This document shows positions 33,819 through 42,400 of a DNA stretch of 64,000 nt, in pieces (the first letter of the stretch is position 1; each line of letters opens with the position of its first letter). A program made the position numbers and the translations under genes. The stretch comes from Clostridiales bacterium Firm_11. Its GTDB lineage: Bacteria; Bacillota; Clostridia; Christensenellales; Aristaeellaceae. The notes under the pieces are model-generated. The model was not told the DNA's origin. It saw only the letters and a program-made list of their open reading frames with translations, and did not search any database. The DNA lies in contig LVAQ01000004.1 in assembly GCA_001604105.1 (NCBI GenBank), positions 1-64,000 on the forward strand. The letters are read 5' to 3'.

Positions 33819-34975
33819 TACTCGTCATCACCCTTTCCCATATGCGCTTCCAGCGCCTTGGTCAGGTGGTCGATCAGATCGGGAAAGCTTCCATGTTCCC
33901 CGACAGCGCACAACGCTTTGCCGCATGTAAGGATGAGCAGGGGATCACCGGCAAAGTCCTCATACAAGCTTTGTGCGTGCTCCGTAAGCCGTGCCACTGA
34001 TGCGCCTGCGTAACCGCCACTCTCAGTTGTCACAGGCTGTTCAAATGCGCCCACGAGGTTTACTGGCTGGTCGTTTCGCACGGTGATCATGAGTGCGTCC
34101 GGCAAAGTACGATTGGCAAACGTGTTCTGCTTGCCCGTGGGCATAGAGAGCACGAAGGCACGAACGAACTCAACCGTTGCCGCGGCAGCGATACCGCCCA
34201 GCTGCGTCCGCAGTTCATGCACTGCCACAGTGGCATACCGGTATAACGTTGCAGAGCTGAACTCCACTGTGCCGATGTGTGCCGCACCTGCGGTTTCGTT
34301 GGTGGGAAGGTCATCCACGGCGGTGAAATAGTCATACTCCGTTGCCGCTTTGTGGGTGGATATTCCATGCGCCACCTGCACACATGCGTCGATGTTCAGT
34401 TCCGGTGCTTGCGCGACCATCCTGCCAAACAGCGCGATATCAATGCCGGTCTTCAGGGAGAGTGCGTCCTGCACTTCCTTTTTGGATGGTTTTAGATTCT
34501 CCTGTCGCCACGCCAAAGCCAACTTGGCAACGGAAAGCACCTGCCGGGGGGTCACGAAGAAAAGAGCTTCATTCTTGGCTTCCTCATCCTGCGCATCCTC
34601 CACGTCGGGCTTGGCGGCCTTGCCCTTTGCTGCTTTCACCGAGATGATGGGCTTGCCTGATGCAAGGTTGACGGTATCTGTCGCCAGTTTTTCCGCCTCG
34701 TCAGTACTGATGCTGGTTTCAAGCGAGCAGAGGGCTTTGGCTATCTCCTGCGCCAGTGATTTGGTACGGCTCCCAAAATCGTCCTGATCCAGCATGGTCT
34801 CATCGCGCATCATCATGCGCGCCGCCCGTTTCCAGCTCTGTGAGGAGACGCGCAAGCGGGTTACGCCGCCGTATACCGCTGTTTTTGGGCTGCCGGTATC
34901 GTCGCGGTTGATGCAGCTAGGCGGTACCGTTTGAAGCACATGGATATCCACATATAGCCTATCATTACGTTTCAT
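33818..34975 (-). CDS. cas7e: Cascade backbone subunit Cas7e (CasC/Cse4)
   Basis: A 385-aa RAMP protein. Six copies normally coat the spacer part of the crRNA. The opening DIHVLQTVPPSCINRDDTGS followed by YGGVTRLRVSSQSWKRAAR is diagnostic. FVRAFVLSMPTGKQNTFANR near residue 270 is also conserved. The Asp/Glu/Lys-rich stretch around 118-135 is a likely surface loop. The ATG lies within the end of cse2 (11-nt overlap). Confidence 0.96.
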   Translation of the reverse strand: MKRNDRLYVDIHVLQTVPPSCINRDDTGSPKTAVYGGVTRLRVSSQSWKRAARMMMRDETMLDQDDFGSRTKSLAQEIAKALCSLETSISTDEAEKLATDTVNLASGKPIISVKAAKGKAAKPDVEDAQDEEAKNEALFFVTPRQVLSVAKLALAWRQENLKPSKKEVQDALSLKTGIDIALFGRMVAQAPELNIDACVQVAHGISTHKAATEYDYFTAVDDLPTNETAGAAHIGTVEFSSATLYRYATVAVHELRTQLGGIAAAATVEFVRAFVLSMPTGKQNTFANRTLPDALMITVRNDQPVNLVGAFEQPVTTESGGYAGASVARLTEHAQSLYEDFAGDPLLILTCGKALCAVGEHGSFPDLIDHLTKALEAHMGKGDDE

Positions 34976-35591
34976 AGTTTTCCGCTTCCTTTCCTTGCTC
35001 TGCCTGTTTGTCCTCCGTGTCTGTGTCGCCCTGCCATGTGTAGAAGGCTCTGCCCCATTGCAACCGAATCGCTTCGCGGTGCTCGGGGTACTGAAACCAA
35101 AACAACTGCTCGCCCAGTGCCGGATAATCCAGCTTGAGGCTCGCCTGTTTTAATAACTGAATCAGGCCGCGCAAGTGCTGTGCAAATTCGATGGGGTCGC
35201 TTGCGGTGATGGCCGCGTCAAACCGACGCTTGATACGATCTTCCACCTCCGCACCTGTCGACAGTCTGCGTACAGCTTCGCCAAGTTTCACCCCCTCCTT
35301 GCTTACGCATTCGCTGGCCGGTTCTTTACCCTGCTGGTGCAATGCAAACAGGGTTAGTGCCGTGTGTGTGGCCCATTCGCCTTTACTCGCGACGGTGCCT
35401 TTGCCCATCAGCGCCTGTGGAAAGCCGTCCAACGTTACTGACCAAAGTTGCGGTATGCTGCCGGGCGATTTACCTACTCCACGGCGCAGGTTGGCCAGTG
35501 TTGCTCGCACCGCACCTACGTTTCGGTTACGGGTCAATGCTTCGATTTTTTGTTTCACGAAGGTTTGTATCTCTCTTGAGTTGCCGTTCAT
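34965..35591 (-). CDS. cse2: Cascade small subunit Cse2 (CasB, Cas11e)
   Basis: A 208-aa helical protein, present as two copies along the Cascade belly, where it steadies target and displaced DNA. Typical segments are VRATLANLRRGVGKSPGSIP and WATHTALTLFALHQQ, with a C-terminal LIQLLKQASLKLDYPALGEQ helix. The start overlaps the cas8e stop by 4 nt (ATGA). The tail is highly charged. Confidence 0.93.
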   Translation of the reverse strand: MNGNSREIQTFVKQKIEALTRNRNVGAVRATLANLRRGVGKSPGSIPQLWSVTLDGFPQALMGKGTVASKGEWATHTALTLFALHQQGKEPASECVSKEGVKLGEAVRRLSTGAEVEDRIKRRFDAAITASDPIEFAQHLRGLIQLLKQASLKLDYPALGEQLFWFQYPEHREAIRLQWGRAFYTWQGDTDTEDKQAEQGKEAENYET

Positions 35592-37276
35592 TTCCTGTCC
35601 CTCCCTTCCTTTCCTTTCAAGGCTTCGCGGTTGGATGTGTGCTGCACAAATGTCTGATACGCCTTTGGCGCTACATAGAGGCGTTCCTCATCATTTTTAT
35701 AGAGCTTCAATTTATGCCCTACATACGCCTTGACACCCACCTGTGCCACCAGTGTTTTCCCATAATCTCGAATGATGAGCTGCGCCGTGTTCCACCAGGT
35801 GTTCATCGCATTGGCCATTTCATCCGTCTCGGGGTTGATGGTTTCCAACCACCGCCGAAATGGTTCATCCAGCAGGAAATACGCCTGTTGCGCAGCCGCG
35901 TCCGCTTGCTGCTGATAGCTTCTTGGCTCGGTATTGCCCTCGGCGATGGCCAGCGACCTTGCAAGATTTCTCACCTGCTTTACCAACAAATCCGTAACCG
36001 CCACCTCCTGATTGATATTGGTTACCCATGCTTTACCCAGTTCCGATAGGAGTGCGCGGTTGACACGCAGACTATCACTGAATACGTTGCTTAAGGACGT
36101 ATTTTTACTGTATTCGCTGCCAGCCGTATTCAGTTGAACCATAGGCATGTTCAATGTTTGTTTGTATTGTACTTCATTGATCCATTTGACGATGCCGGGT
36201 GCTTGGTCGCTGCTATCAACTGAGGGTAGCAGAGCGGAGAGGTCGCGCCATACTTGTCGACTTGGGTCGTGACGGCGCGGTACGGTCTGTAATACATCCT
36301 TAGAAATCTCTCGATTCTTCCATAACGTCATGTTTTCTAACGACGCATTGGTATCCTCAACTGACAGGCCGCTCCAGATGATACATCTGGTCACCCGCTT
36401 CTCAGTATGATCGCGCTCCAGCTGCACACGGCGGAACTGTGTTGAATACAACCCCGCTAGATGCCTTGGAAAGACTACTTCCGTTTTAAGTAGTGTTTCC
36501 CCGTCACATTTGCTTTCATGTTCCCACGCAATATCGAGGTCGCCATTACCCTCCATCACCGATAGCTGTAAGTTAAGCATCAGCGTCTGGAACAGGTTCT
36601 CTCCGCTTGCCCACACCAGTCCAAGCCTGCTAGGCCATGGAAGCCCATATCCCTTCACCGTGACACCTGTGCTTGCAGGTCTTCCTCCTGGGGCGACATC
36701 GAACGAAAGCAAATGTACCAACCAACGTGCAGCCTCGGCGTAGAGCAAGCCACCCTTCTGCCTGCGCGCGGCAAACAACCGTGTCTTGTTACCTGCCTCC
36801 GCTAAATCACCAATAAAATAGCCGACCTCTTTGGCGGAGGGGTTGATCCGAGTGCCGTCTGTGCAGGTCACCGTCGGGTTACAAGCCACTTGATAGAACG
36901 GCGTATGTGGATGGAAAAGGTAGAACCGCTCCTGATATCTTCGTAAATATCTTTCAATAACCGGGATGGGGAACACCCCCATGCGCCACAGCTCCCGCCA
37001 GCGTCGCTTTGCATCCTCCTGTGACGGCGCTGGTTCTGCTTCAGTGCATAGTGGTAGAAATGACCCATCCGGCGCATACCTGGTAAAGACGCCGTACAGG
37101 ATGGCCAGCAGCAAACGAAGCAACGCTACATCCTGAGTGGGGAGCTCTCCCGCAAGCCCTCGGTATAGGTGCGAATCTCGGAATACGTCCAGCAAGGACA
37201 CCTCCACCATCTTACCGTCAGGCCGCAAGGTTACAATCCATGGTTCATCCAGTAGATTAAAGGCTTTCTCCGGCAT
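35588..37276 (-). CDS. cas8e: Cascade large subunit Cas8e (CasA/Cse1)
   Basis: A 562-aa protein that reads the PAM and recruits Cas3. The opening FNLLDEPWIVTLRPDGKMVE is typical of Cse1, as are the YLRRYQERFYLFHPHTPFYQ segment and the C-terminal four-helix bundle region (about 430-530). The first codons overlap the cas3 end by 20 nt in another frame. This subunit would recognise the PAM, which the array suggests ends in a pyrimidine. Confidence 0.94.
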   Translation of the reverse strand: MPEKAFNLLDEPWIVTLRPDGKMVEVSLLDVFRDSHLYRGLAGELPTQDVALLRLLLAILYGVFTRYAPDGSFLPLCTEAEPAPSQEDAKRRWRELWRMGVFPIPVIERYLRRYQERFYLFHPHTPFYQVACNPTVTCTDGTRINPSAKEVGYFIGDLAEAGNKTRLFAARRQKGGLLYAEAARWLVHLLSFDVAPGGRPASTGVTVKGYGLPWPSRLGLVWASGENLFQTLMLNLQLSVMEGNGDLDIAWEHESKCDGETLLKTEVVFPRHLAGLYSTQFRRVQLERDHTEKRVTRCIIWSGLSVEDTNASLENMTLWKNREISKDVLQTVPRRHDPSRQVWRDLSALLPSVDSSDQAPGIVKWINEVQYKQTLNMPMVQLNTAGSEYSKNTSLSNVFSDSLRVNRALLSELGKAWVTNINQEVAVTDLLVKQVRNLARSLAIAEGNTEPRSYQQQADAAAQQAYFLLDEPFRRWLETINPETDEMANAMNTWWNTAQLIIRDYGKTLVAQVGVKAYVGHKLKLYKNDEERLYVAPKAYQTFVQHTSNREALKGKEGRDRK

Positions 37277-40052
37277 TTTTCCGATCCTCCTTCTGGCACG
37301 TGAGCCCGTACACCGAGTCGTAGACGAGCAGGTATCCGCCGAGTGTTGCGCGATGATTCGTATCCAGCAGCAGGAACAGCGCGCCCTCCAGCCAATCGGA
37401 CTCCTGCCAGCGCAATAGTGGTGTGTTGCTTTGTTCCAACGCCTTTATTGTTTCTTCAGCCACCCAGATGCCACTGAGCTCGCGCGGCAGTTGCAGGCTC
37501 TGGCGCGCCATATGCTTTGCAGTTATCTCGTCAGGCACCTGATCCATAGGGATTGCGCGACCCTCTTCGACCCAGGGTAGGAATCGGGGTTGACCATGCG
37601 CATCCGTCGCTAACACCAACACTTCAATGGCGGGGTCGCTGTCGCGAACGGCAGCGGCGCCCCCCAGCTCCGTGCTATTTACACCCATATCCAGCCAGCC
37701 AACCATCGTAGCCTCCGGGTCGTTATCAGGCGAGTCAATGCGGTATGCACTGGCGTGTTGCTCAGTCAACGCGATCTTATGCTCCCATACGACCTTGGCC
37801 TCTCGATAGCCAGGCGGCTCCGGCTGCGGGTGCGTATCGTCGTCGTAGGCGGTTTGCACCAGACTAGGAATGTCTGTGGGCAAAATCAAAGCTTCCGGTA
37901 AAAAGGCAAGTGTACGCATTAACGGGTATTCGCAATATACGGCAACGGAGCCCGTCTCCAGCGCTTCATCGGACGCACCCAACATAAAACAGACAGGTTC
38001 AAGTAGTCGTGTAGGCCGTTTACGCTGGTGACGGTGCAGACGGCCTATTCGTTGCAAGAGCAGATCCATCGGGCACAAATCAGTTATCAAGACATCGAAA
38101 TCGATATCAAGCGACTGCTCAATAACTTGTGTGCCGATCACAATGTATCGGTCATGCCTTGCGACACCGGCGGTTGCCACACCCAGCTTTGCAAGCAGCT
38201 GTTGTTCTTTTGCGGTGCGATCCGGCGCCAAAAACCTTGAATGTAGTAGCAAAACCGAATCACTGCCAAAGGCTTCGCTCATGATATGTGCCAACGCCTG
38301 TGCGCGCCGCACTGTGTTCACTACAATACCAGCATATCCACCGTTTTGGAGCAAATCCCTTAAAAGTGGAATGATATCATCATCGCAGATTCGACGAATG
38401 GACACCCGTAGGGGCGTTTGCTTGTCATCCAGCGGCTCGCAGCAAACGTGGTTGCTATCTGTGTAGGTCAGTAGCGGGTAGTTGCGGCTGACGGCGCAGG
38501 GCGGTGGCTGTGGTGGCGAAGTATCGGAGCTAGCAAACGGATCAAAGAGCTGTCTGGTAACAAGCTGCCTGCCTAGATAGGCTTCAACAAGCATCTGCCG
38601 CTTCTTCCCCGGCAGCGTTGCGGACAATACGATAACAGGTACATCATACACCGCGAGCCAGCGCAGTGCGCGCATCAGGTATTGGCTCATGTAGGCGTCG
38701 TAAGCATGGCATTCGTCGATGATCACCACCTTATTGGCAAGTCCAAGATGACGAAGCATGACATGTTTCTGCCGGAGCGCCGCCATCAACAGCTGGTCAA
38801 TGGTACCCACTACAAAATCAGCCAGCAAAGCTTTTTTAGGCACATCAAACCAACTGTGCACACGCGCGCCTTCCGGTTGTGCGATGTTCACATCTTTGCC
38901 AGCCTGGCAGAGCTCCTGATAATCCTGATTGAGGTAAGCCTTACCATGCGCTAGCTTGATAGAGCCCGAGCCCATAAGCTCCAGTGCTGATGCCCAGCGG
39001 CTGATTCGCGAGAAAACGGCATTAGAAGTTGCCTGAGTTGGCAACGCAAAAAACACGCCCGTGCGCCCAGTCTGTTGCGCCAGTGCTTCTGCCATGACGA
39101 GCGCTGCTTCGGTTTTTCCCCTTCCCATTGGCGCCTCCAGCACCAGTATGCCCGGATGTACAATCTGACGTAACCGTGTAACAACAGCGCTTTGCATGGG
39201 ATAAGGCGATGAAATATGAAAGCGGGACTGGTATAGGTCGGATTGCATCCATTGGTTATCAGGCTCCCAAGATGTAGGGAAGTTCAACGATCGCCATGCG
39301 ACAGCCGCACGCCTGGGAGATGCGGGCAGCAGGGGATTGTCGTCTATATCGATGAGGGGGAATAGACGCTCATTGCTGGCAATCCAGTCTGCCATCACTG
39401 TAAGTCCGCTATAGAGCACCTGTGCAGGCAGAGTTGGGATGGGTAAATTGGTTACGTTTTCAAATCCAGATACAGATAGGGCTAGGTTTATGAATGCTTC
39501 CTGAACCGCCAGCCACGCGGGTCTTGATTTTCTGCTCAGGTAGTAGTTTTCCAACTGCACATCTGGACCGGAGAGCGTTAGTGCTGATGCATTTGGTGGT
39601 TTTCCATGATGCGCGCCGAGAATGACCGCGACGCTTTCATTACATCCGGCTTGCGTGAGGATGCATTGGGATGCAAGCGCGTGTGGTGTTTGACGCGGAT
39701 GGCCGAATTCCGCGTACGCCTTCATGGGCAGACCGCTGCCTGCGATTCTTTCAGTCAGTATGACATCAATATCGCTCGTTGAAAATCCATTGGATGGCGT
39801 GGCTTGAAACACCGGCGTGGCTTTACCCAAATCATGAGAGGCCATCAAGAATACGAAAAGCCGTTCGGCCAAGTCCGAATTACCTGTTCCCTGTGCAAGG
39901 GTTTGCTTAACACCATCCGAAACCCAGCATCTCCAAATTGTTTTTGCGATTTCGGCTGAATCCAGCAAATGGGTAACCAATGGGAGCCAGAGAGGTTTGC
40001 CCTCCCTGTTTTTTTTTGCCCATAGGTAATTGATATTTATTGAATCCAGCAT
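37257..40052 (-). CDS. cas3: CRISPR-associated helicase/nuclease Cas3
   Basis: A 931-aa effector with an N-terminal HD nuclease and an SF2 helicase. HD residues: H28, H73-D74 (ASHDLGKATP), H148-H149 (LGAHHG) and D222 (VMADWIAS). Helicase: Walker A APMGRGKTEA (about 307-316), DECHAYD (446-452), the SAT motif VLSATLPG, and motif VI RIGRLHRH. It unwinds and degrades DNA marked by Cascade. An open frame extends to 40103, but the start at 40052 (MLDSININYLWAKK) fits the family and has GAGGTG ahead of it. First gene of the cas operon; no clear promoter is seen upstream. Confidence 0.96.
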   Translation of the reverse strand: MLDSININYLWAKKNREGKPLWLPLVTHLLDSAEIAKTIWRCWVSDGVKQTLAQGTGNSDLAERLFVFLMASHDLGKATPVFQATPSNGFSTSDIDVILTERIAGSGLPMKAYAEFGHPRQTPHALASQCILTQAGCNESVAVILGAHHGKPPNASALTLSGPDVQLENYYLSRKSRPAWLAVQEAFINLALSVSGFENVTNLPIPTLPAQVLYSGLTVMADWIASNERLFPLIDIDDNPLLPASPRRAAVAWRSLNFPTSWEPDNQWMQSDLYQSRFHISSPYPMQSAVVTRLRQIVHPGILVLEAPMGRGKTEAALVMAEALAQQTGRTGVFFALPTQATSNAVFSRISRWASALELMGSGSIKLAHGKAYLNQDYQELCQAGKDVNIAQPEGARVHSWFDVPKKALLADFVVGTIDQLLMAALRQKHVMLRHLGLANKVVIIDECHAYDAYMSQYLMRALRWLAVYDVPVIVLSATLPGKKRQMLVEAYLGRQLVTRQLFDPFASSDTSPPQPPPCAVSRNYPLLTYTDSNHVCCEPLDDKQTPLRVSIRRICDDDIIPLLRDLLQNGGYAGIVVNTVRRAQALAHIMSEAFGSDSVLLLHSRFLAPDRTAKEQQLLAKLGVATAGVARHDRYIVIGTQVIEQSLDIDFDVLITDLCPMDLLLQRIGRLHRHQRKRPTRLLEPVCFMLGASDEALETGSVAVYCEYPLMRTLAFLPEALILPTDIPSLVQTAYDDDTHPQPEPPGYREAKVVWEHKIALTEQHASAYRIDSPDNDPEATMVGWLDMGVNSTELGGAAAVRDSDPAIEVLVLATDAHGQPRFLPWVEEGRAIPMDQVPDEITAKHMARQSLQLPRELSGIWVAEETIKALEQSNTPLLRWQESDWLEGALFLLLDTNHRATLGGYLLVYDSVYGLTCQKEDRKNAGESL

Positions 40053-40947
40053 TGGGGTGCACCTCAACGTCATTCTCGAAATACAAGATAGCAAGTGATA
40101 CAATTTGCTTTTATCGATATAATTATAAGCGTGCGGGGTTTTGTGGCCCTAAGAAAAAAAGCTATACAATTTATGAATGGAACGCTTTCCATGGAAGTAA
40201 TTGATGATTTGGGAAGGCGTGTTATTCAGTCATGACGTCTACTCTCAACTCGCCCCAGCATTCATAGATAATATTCAGCATCCAGATAATAACTCCTGCT
40301 AAGCTTGGAGCGTCGAATTCCCAACTTTACTACAACACCTGAATTGCTCGGCATCTTTGACCGTAAAACATTGCCGAACCTGCAGACAGTGAATCAGTTG
40401 ACGATTAGTCATTTCAATGAAGCATTGCATCCTGGTTTACTTGAGACACTTCTCAACGCTCCTATCCATTCAAAATGTATCCCTTCGCCTCCATCGTCGG
40501 CAGCCGAGCCATCACGTTTTTCGACAGACCGACATCTTGACTTCTCGTTGGAAGCAACCTATGTAGCAGCAAGGTATTGCTCTATGCGATACCTTAAATA
40601 ATGATTGAACATCTCCCAAACTAATATAGCAAATTGATTGATAGTCTATTTGGTATTAATGAACACAAAGGAGTTGGATCAAGACTATATTCAAATTGGT
40701 CTAATGTCACAATATCTCTTTTCCCATTTGATATCGTCGATTAGAGGCTAAAATGAACTATGTGAGAAACACATATTTGCAATTCTTCGGGCACAGAACT
40801 TATAGCATTGTGAGAATGAAAGGGGAGCCCAAAGCTGCTTGAACGCTTGACGAATTCGATGGCTGCACTTATAATCACAATTGAAATTGGTAATCATTGC
40901 ATTTATGAATTAATGAGCATAATGGTGCTAGAAGGGATCATAACCTT
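40053..40947. other. AT-rich intergenic region between cas3 and the MBOAT gene
   Basis: 895 bp. It must hold the promoter of the cas operon (-) and of the MBOAT pair (+), but I cannot fix either; TATAAT-like words occur near 40120-40130 without a good partner. A + strand open frame at 40305-40601 starts at TTG without a ribosome site and matches nothing I know; it may be part of a decayed element. Confidence 0.5.
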
Positions 40948-42378
40948 ATGTTGTTTACGACAACGGTTTTTTTGTTAGTCTTTTTCCCGCTGACACTTCT
41001 TATATACTTTGTTATTCCAAAGGGCGCACGCAATTACTGGCTTTTATTGATGAGCCTTCTATTCTATGGATGGGGGGAGCCGTTTTTTGTATTAATCATG
41101 ATCGGCTCTGTTATATGGAATTACTCATTTGCGTTTTTGATTGATATGCGACGCAAAAAGAATTACAACTCCAAATTCCTCTTAATTATTGGCATGGCTG
41201 GAAATCTGAGTGTGTTGTTTATTTACAAATACCTTAACTTCGCCATTGAGAATATCAATTACTTATTCTCGGCCTCCATTATACAAACGCAAATTATACT
41301 CCCGATTGGCATATCTTTTTTTTCGTTCCAAGCTATGAGTTATGTGATCGATGTATACCGAGGTGATGTAAAGGTACAAAAGAATCCGCTTTTCGTAGCG
41401 CTTTACATTTCCTTCTTTCCACAACTAATAGCGGGACCTATTGTTCGGTATTCGACCATCGAGGATCAAATTCAAACACGCGTTATTACCGGCGAAGATG
41501 TATCGGAAGGCGTAAAGCGTTTTATGCTGGGGTTTTTCAAAAAAGTATTGCTTGCTAATAACATGGCAATCATTGCAGACAAGGCTTTCTTGCTAATCGA
41601 CACACAAAGCGAAATCTCAATATCGTTTGCATGGCTCGGGATCATTAGTTATACGCTGCAGATTTTTTACGATTTCTCAGGCTACTCTGAAATGGCTATT
41701 GGAATCGGAAGGATATTTGGGTTTCATTTTCTAGAAAACTTCGATTACCCTTACATAGCCAAATCTATTACCGAGTTTTGGCGTCGCTGGCATATGTCAT
41801 TAGGCACATGGTTTAGAGATTATGTATACTTTCCACTTGGTGGCTCACGTGTGGGTAGTAAAGCGATTTTGATGCGCAATTTGTTTGTGGTATGGTTTCT
41901 CACAGGGGTATGGCATGGAGCAAGTTGGAATTTTGTTATTTGGGGTTTGTTGTATTTTGTGTTAATCGCGTTAGAAAAGCTCCTCAACATTCCCAATCGC
42001 TTTCACAAACAAACTGCCAGGATAGGGTACCAAGTATTCACGCTGTTGGCTGTTATGTTTGGATGGGTTTTGTTTCGGGCTCCAACACTTGACCAAGCGA
42101 CAATTTATTTGAGTCATCTTCTTGGTAGGGCAAACAACTCTTTTTTGGACGGCAATACGCTATTCTATCTACGTGAATATGGATGGTTTTTGCTTGCAGC
42201 ACTTGTGTTTTGCGCACCTGTTGCAGGTGTAGTTATGAGAGCCTCTCAATCATTACGCGGATGGTCGCATTATCTATATGACGCGATGAAGATTGCTGTT
42301 TACATTGGTTTGTTTATGTTTGCACTATCATATCTTGTGATGGATGCTTACAATCCATTCATTTATTTCAACTTTTAG
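40948..42378 (+). CDS. MBOAT family O-acyltransferase (AlgI/PatA-like)
   Basis: A 476-aa protein with about ten membrane helices. It starts MLFTTTVFLLVFFPLTLLIY and has PIGISFFSFQAMSYVIDVYR, FPQLIAGPIVRY, FWRRWHMSLGTWFRDYVYFP and the catalytic-histidine segment GVWHGASWNFVIWG, all typical of MBOAT proteins that pass acetyl groups across the membrane to polysaccharides. AGAAGGGA lies ahead of the ATG. The DHHW/AlgX-like partner gene follows, as is usual for such pairs. Base composition is AT-richer than the core genes around it, which suggests acquisition. Confidence 0.93.
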   Translation: MLFTTTVFLLVFFPLTLLIYFVIPKGARNYWLLLMSLLFYGWGEPFFVLIMIGSVIWNYSFAFLIDMRRKKNYNSKFLLIIGMAGNLSVLFIYKYLNFAIENINYLFSASIIQTQIILPIGISFFSFQAMSYVIDVYRGDVKVQKNPLFVALYISFFPQLIAGPIVRYSTIEDQIQTRVITGEDVSEGVKRFMLGFFKKVLLANNMAIIADKAFLLIDTQSEISISFAWLGIISYTLQIFYDFSGYSEMAIGIGRIFGFHFLENFDYPYIAKSITEFWRRWHMSLGTWFRDYVYFPLGGSRVGSKAILMRNLFVVWFLTGVWHGASWNFVIWGLLYFVLIALEKLLNIPNRFHKQTARIGYQVFTLLAVMFGWVLFRAPTLDQATIYLSHLLGRANNSFLDGNTLFYLREYGWFLLAALVFCAPVAGVVMRASQSLRGWSHYLYDAMKIAVYIGLFMFALSYLVMDAYNPFIYFNF

Positions 42379-42400
42379 CCATAGGAGGCCAGCGCAATAT

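Noticed and set aside
40305..40601. 98-codon + strand frame between cas3 and MBOAT
   Set aside because: TTG start without ribosome site, no recognisable family; left as unassigned sequence.
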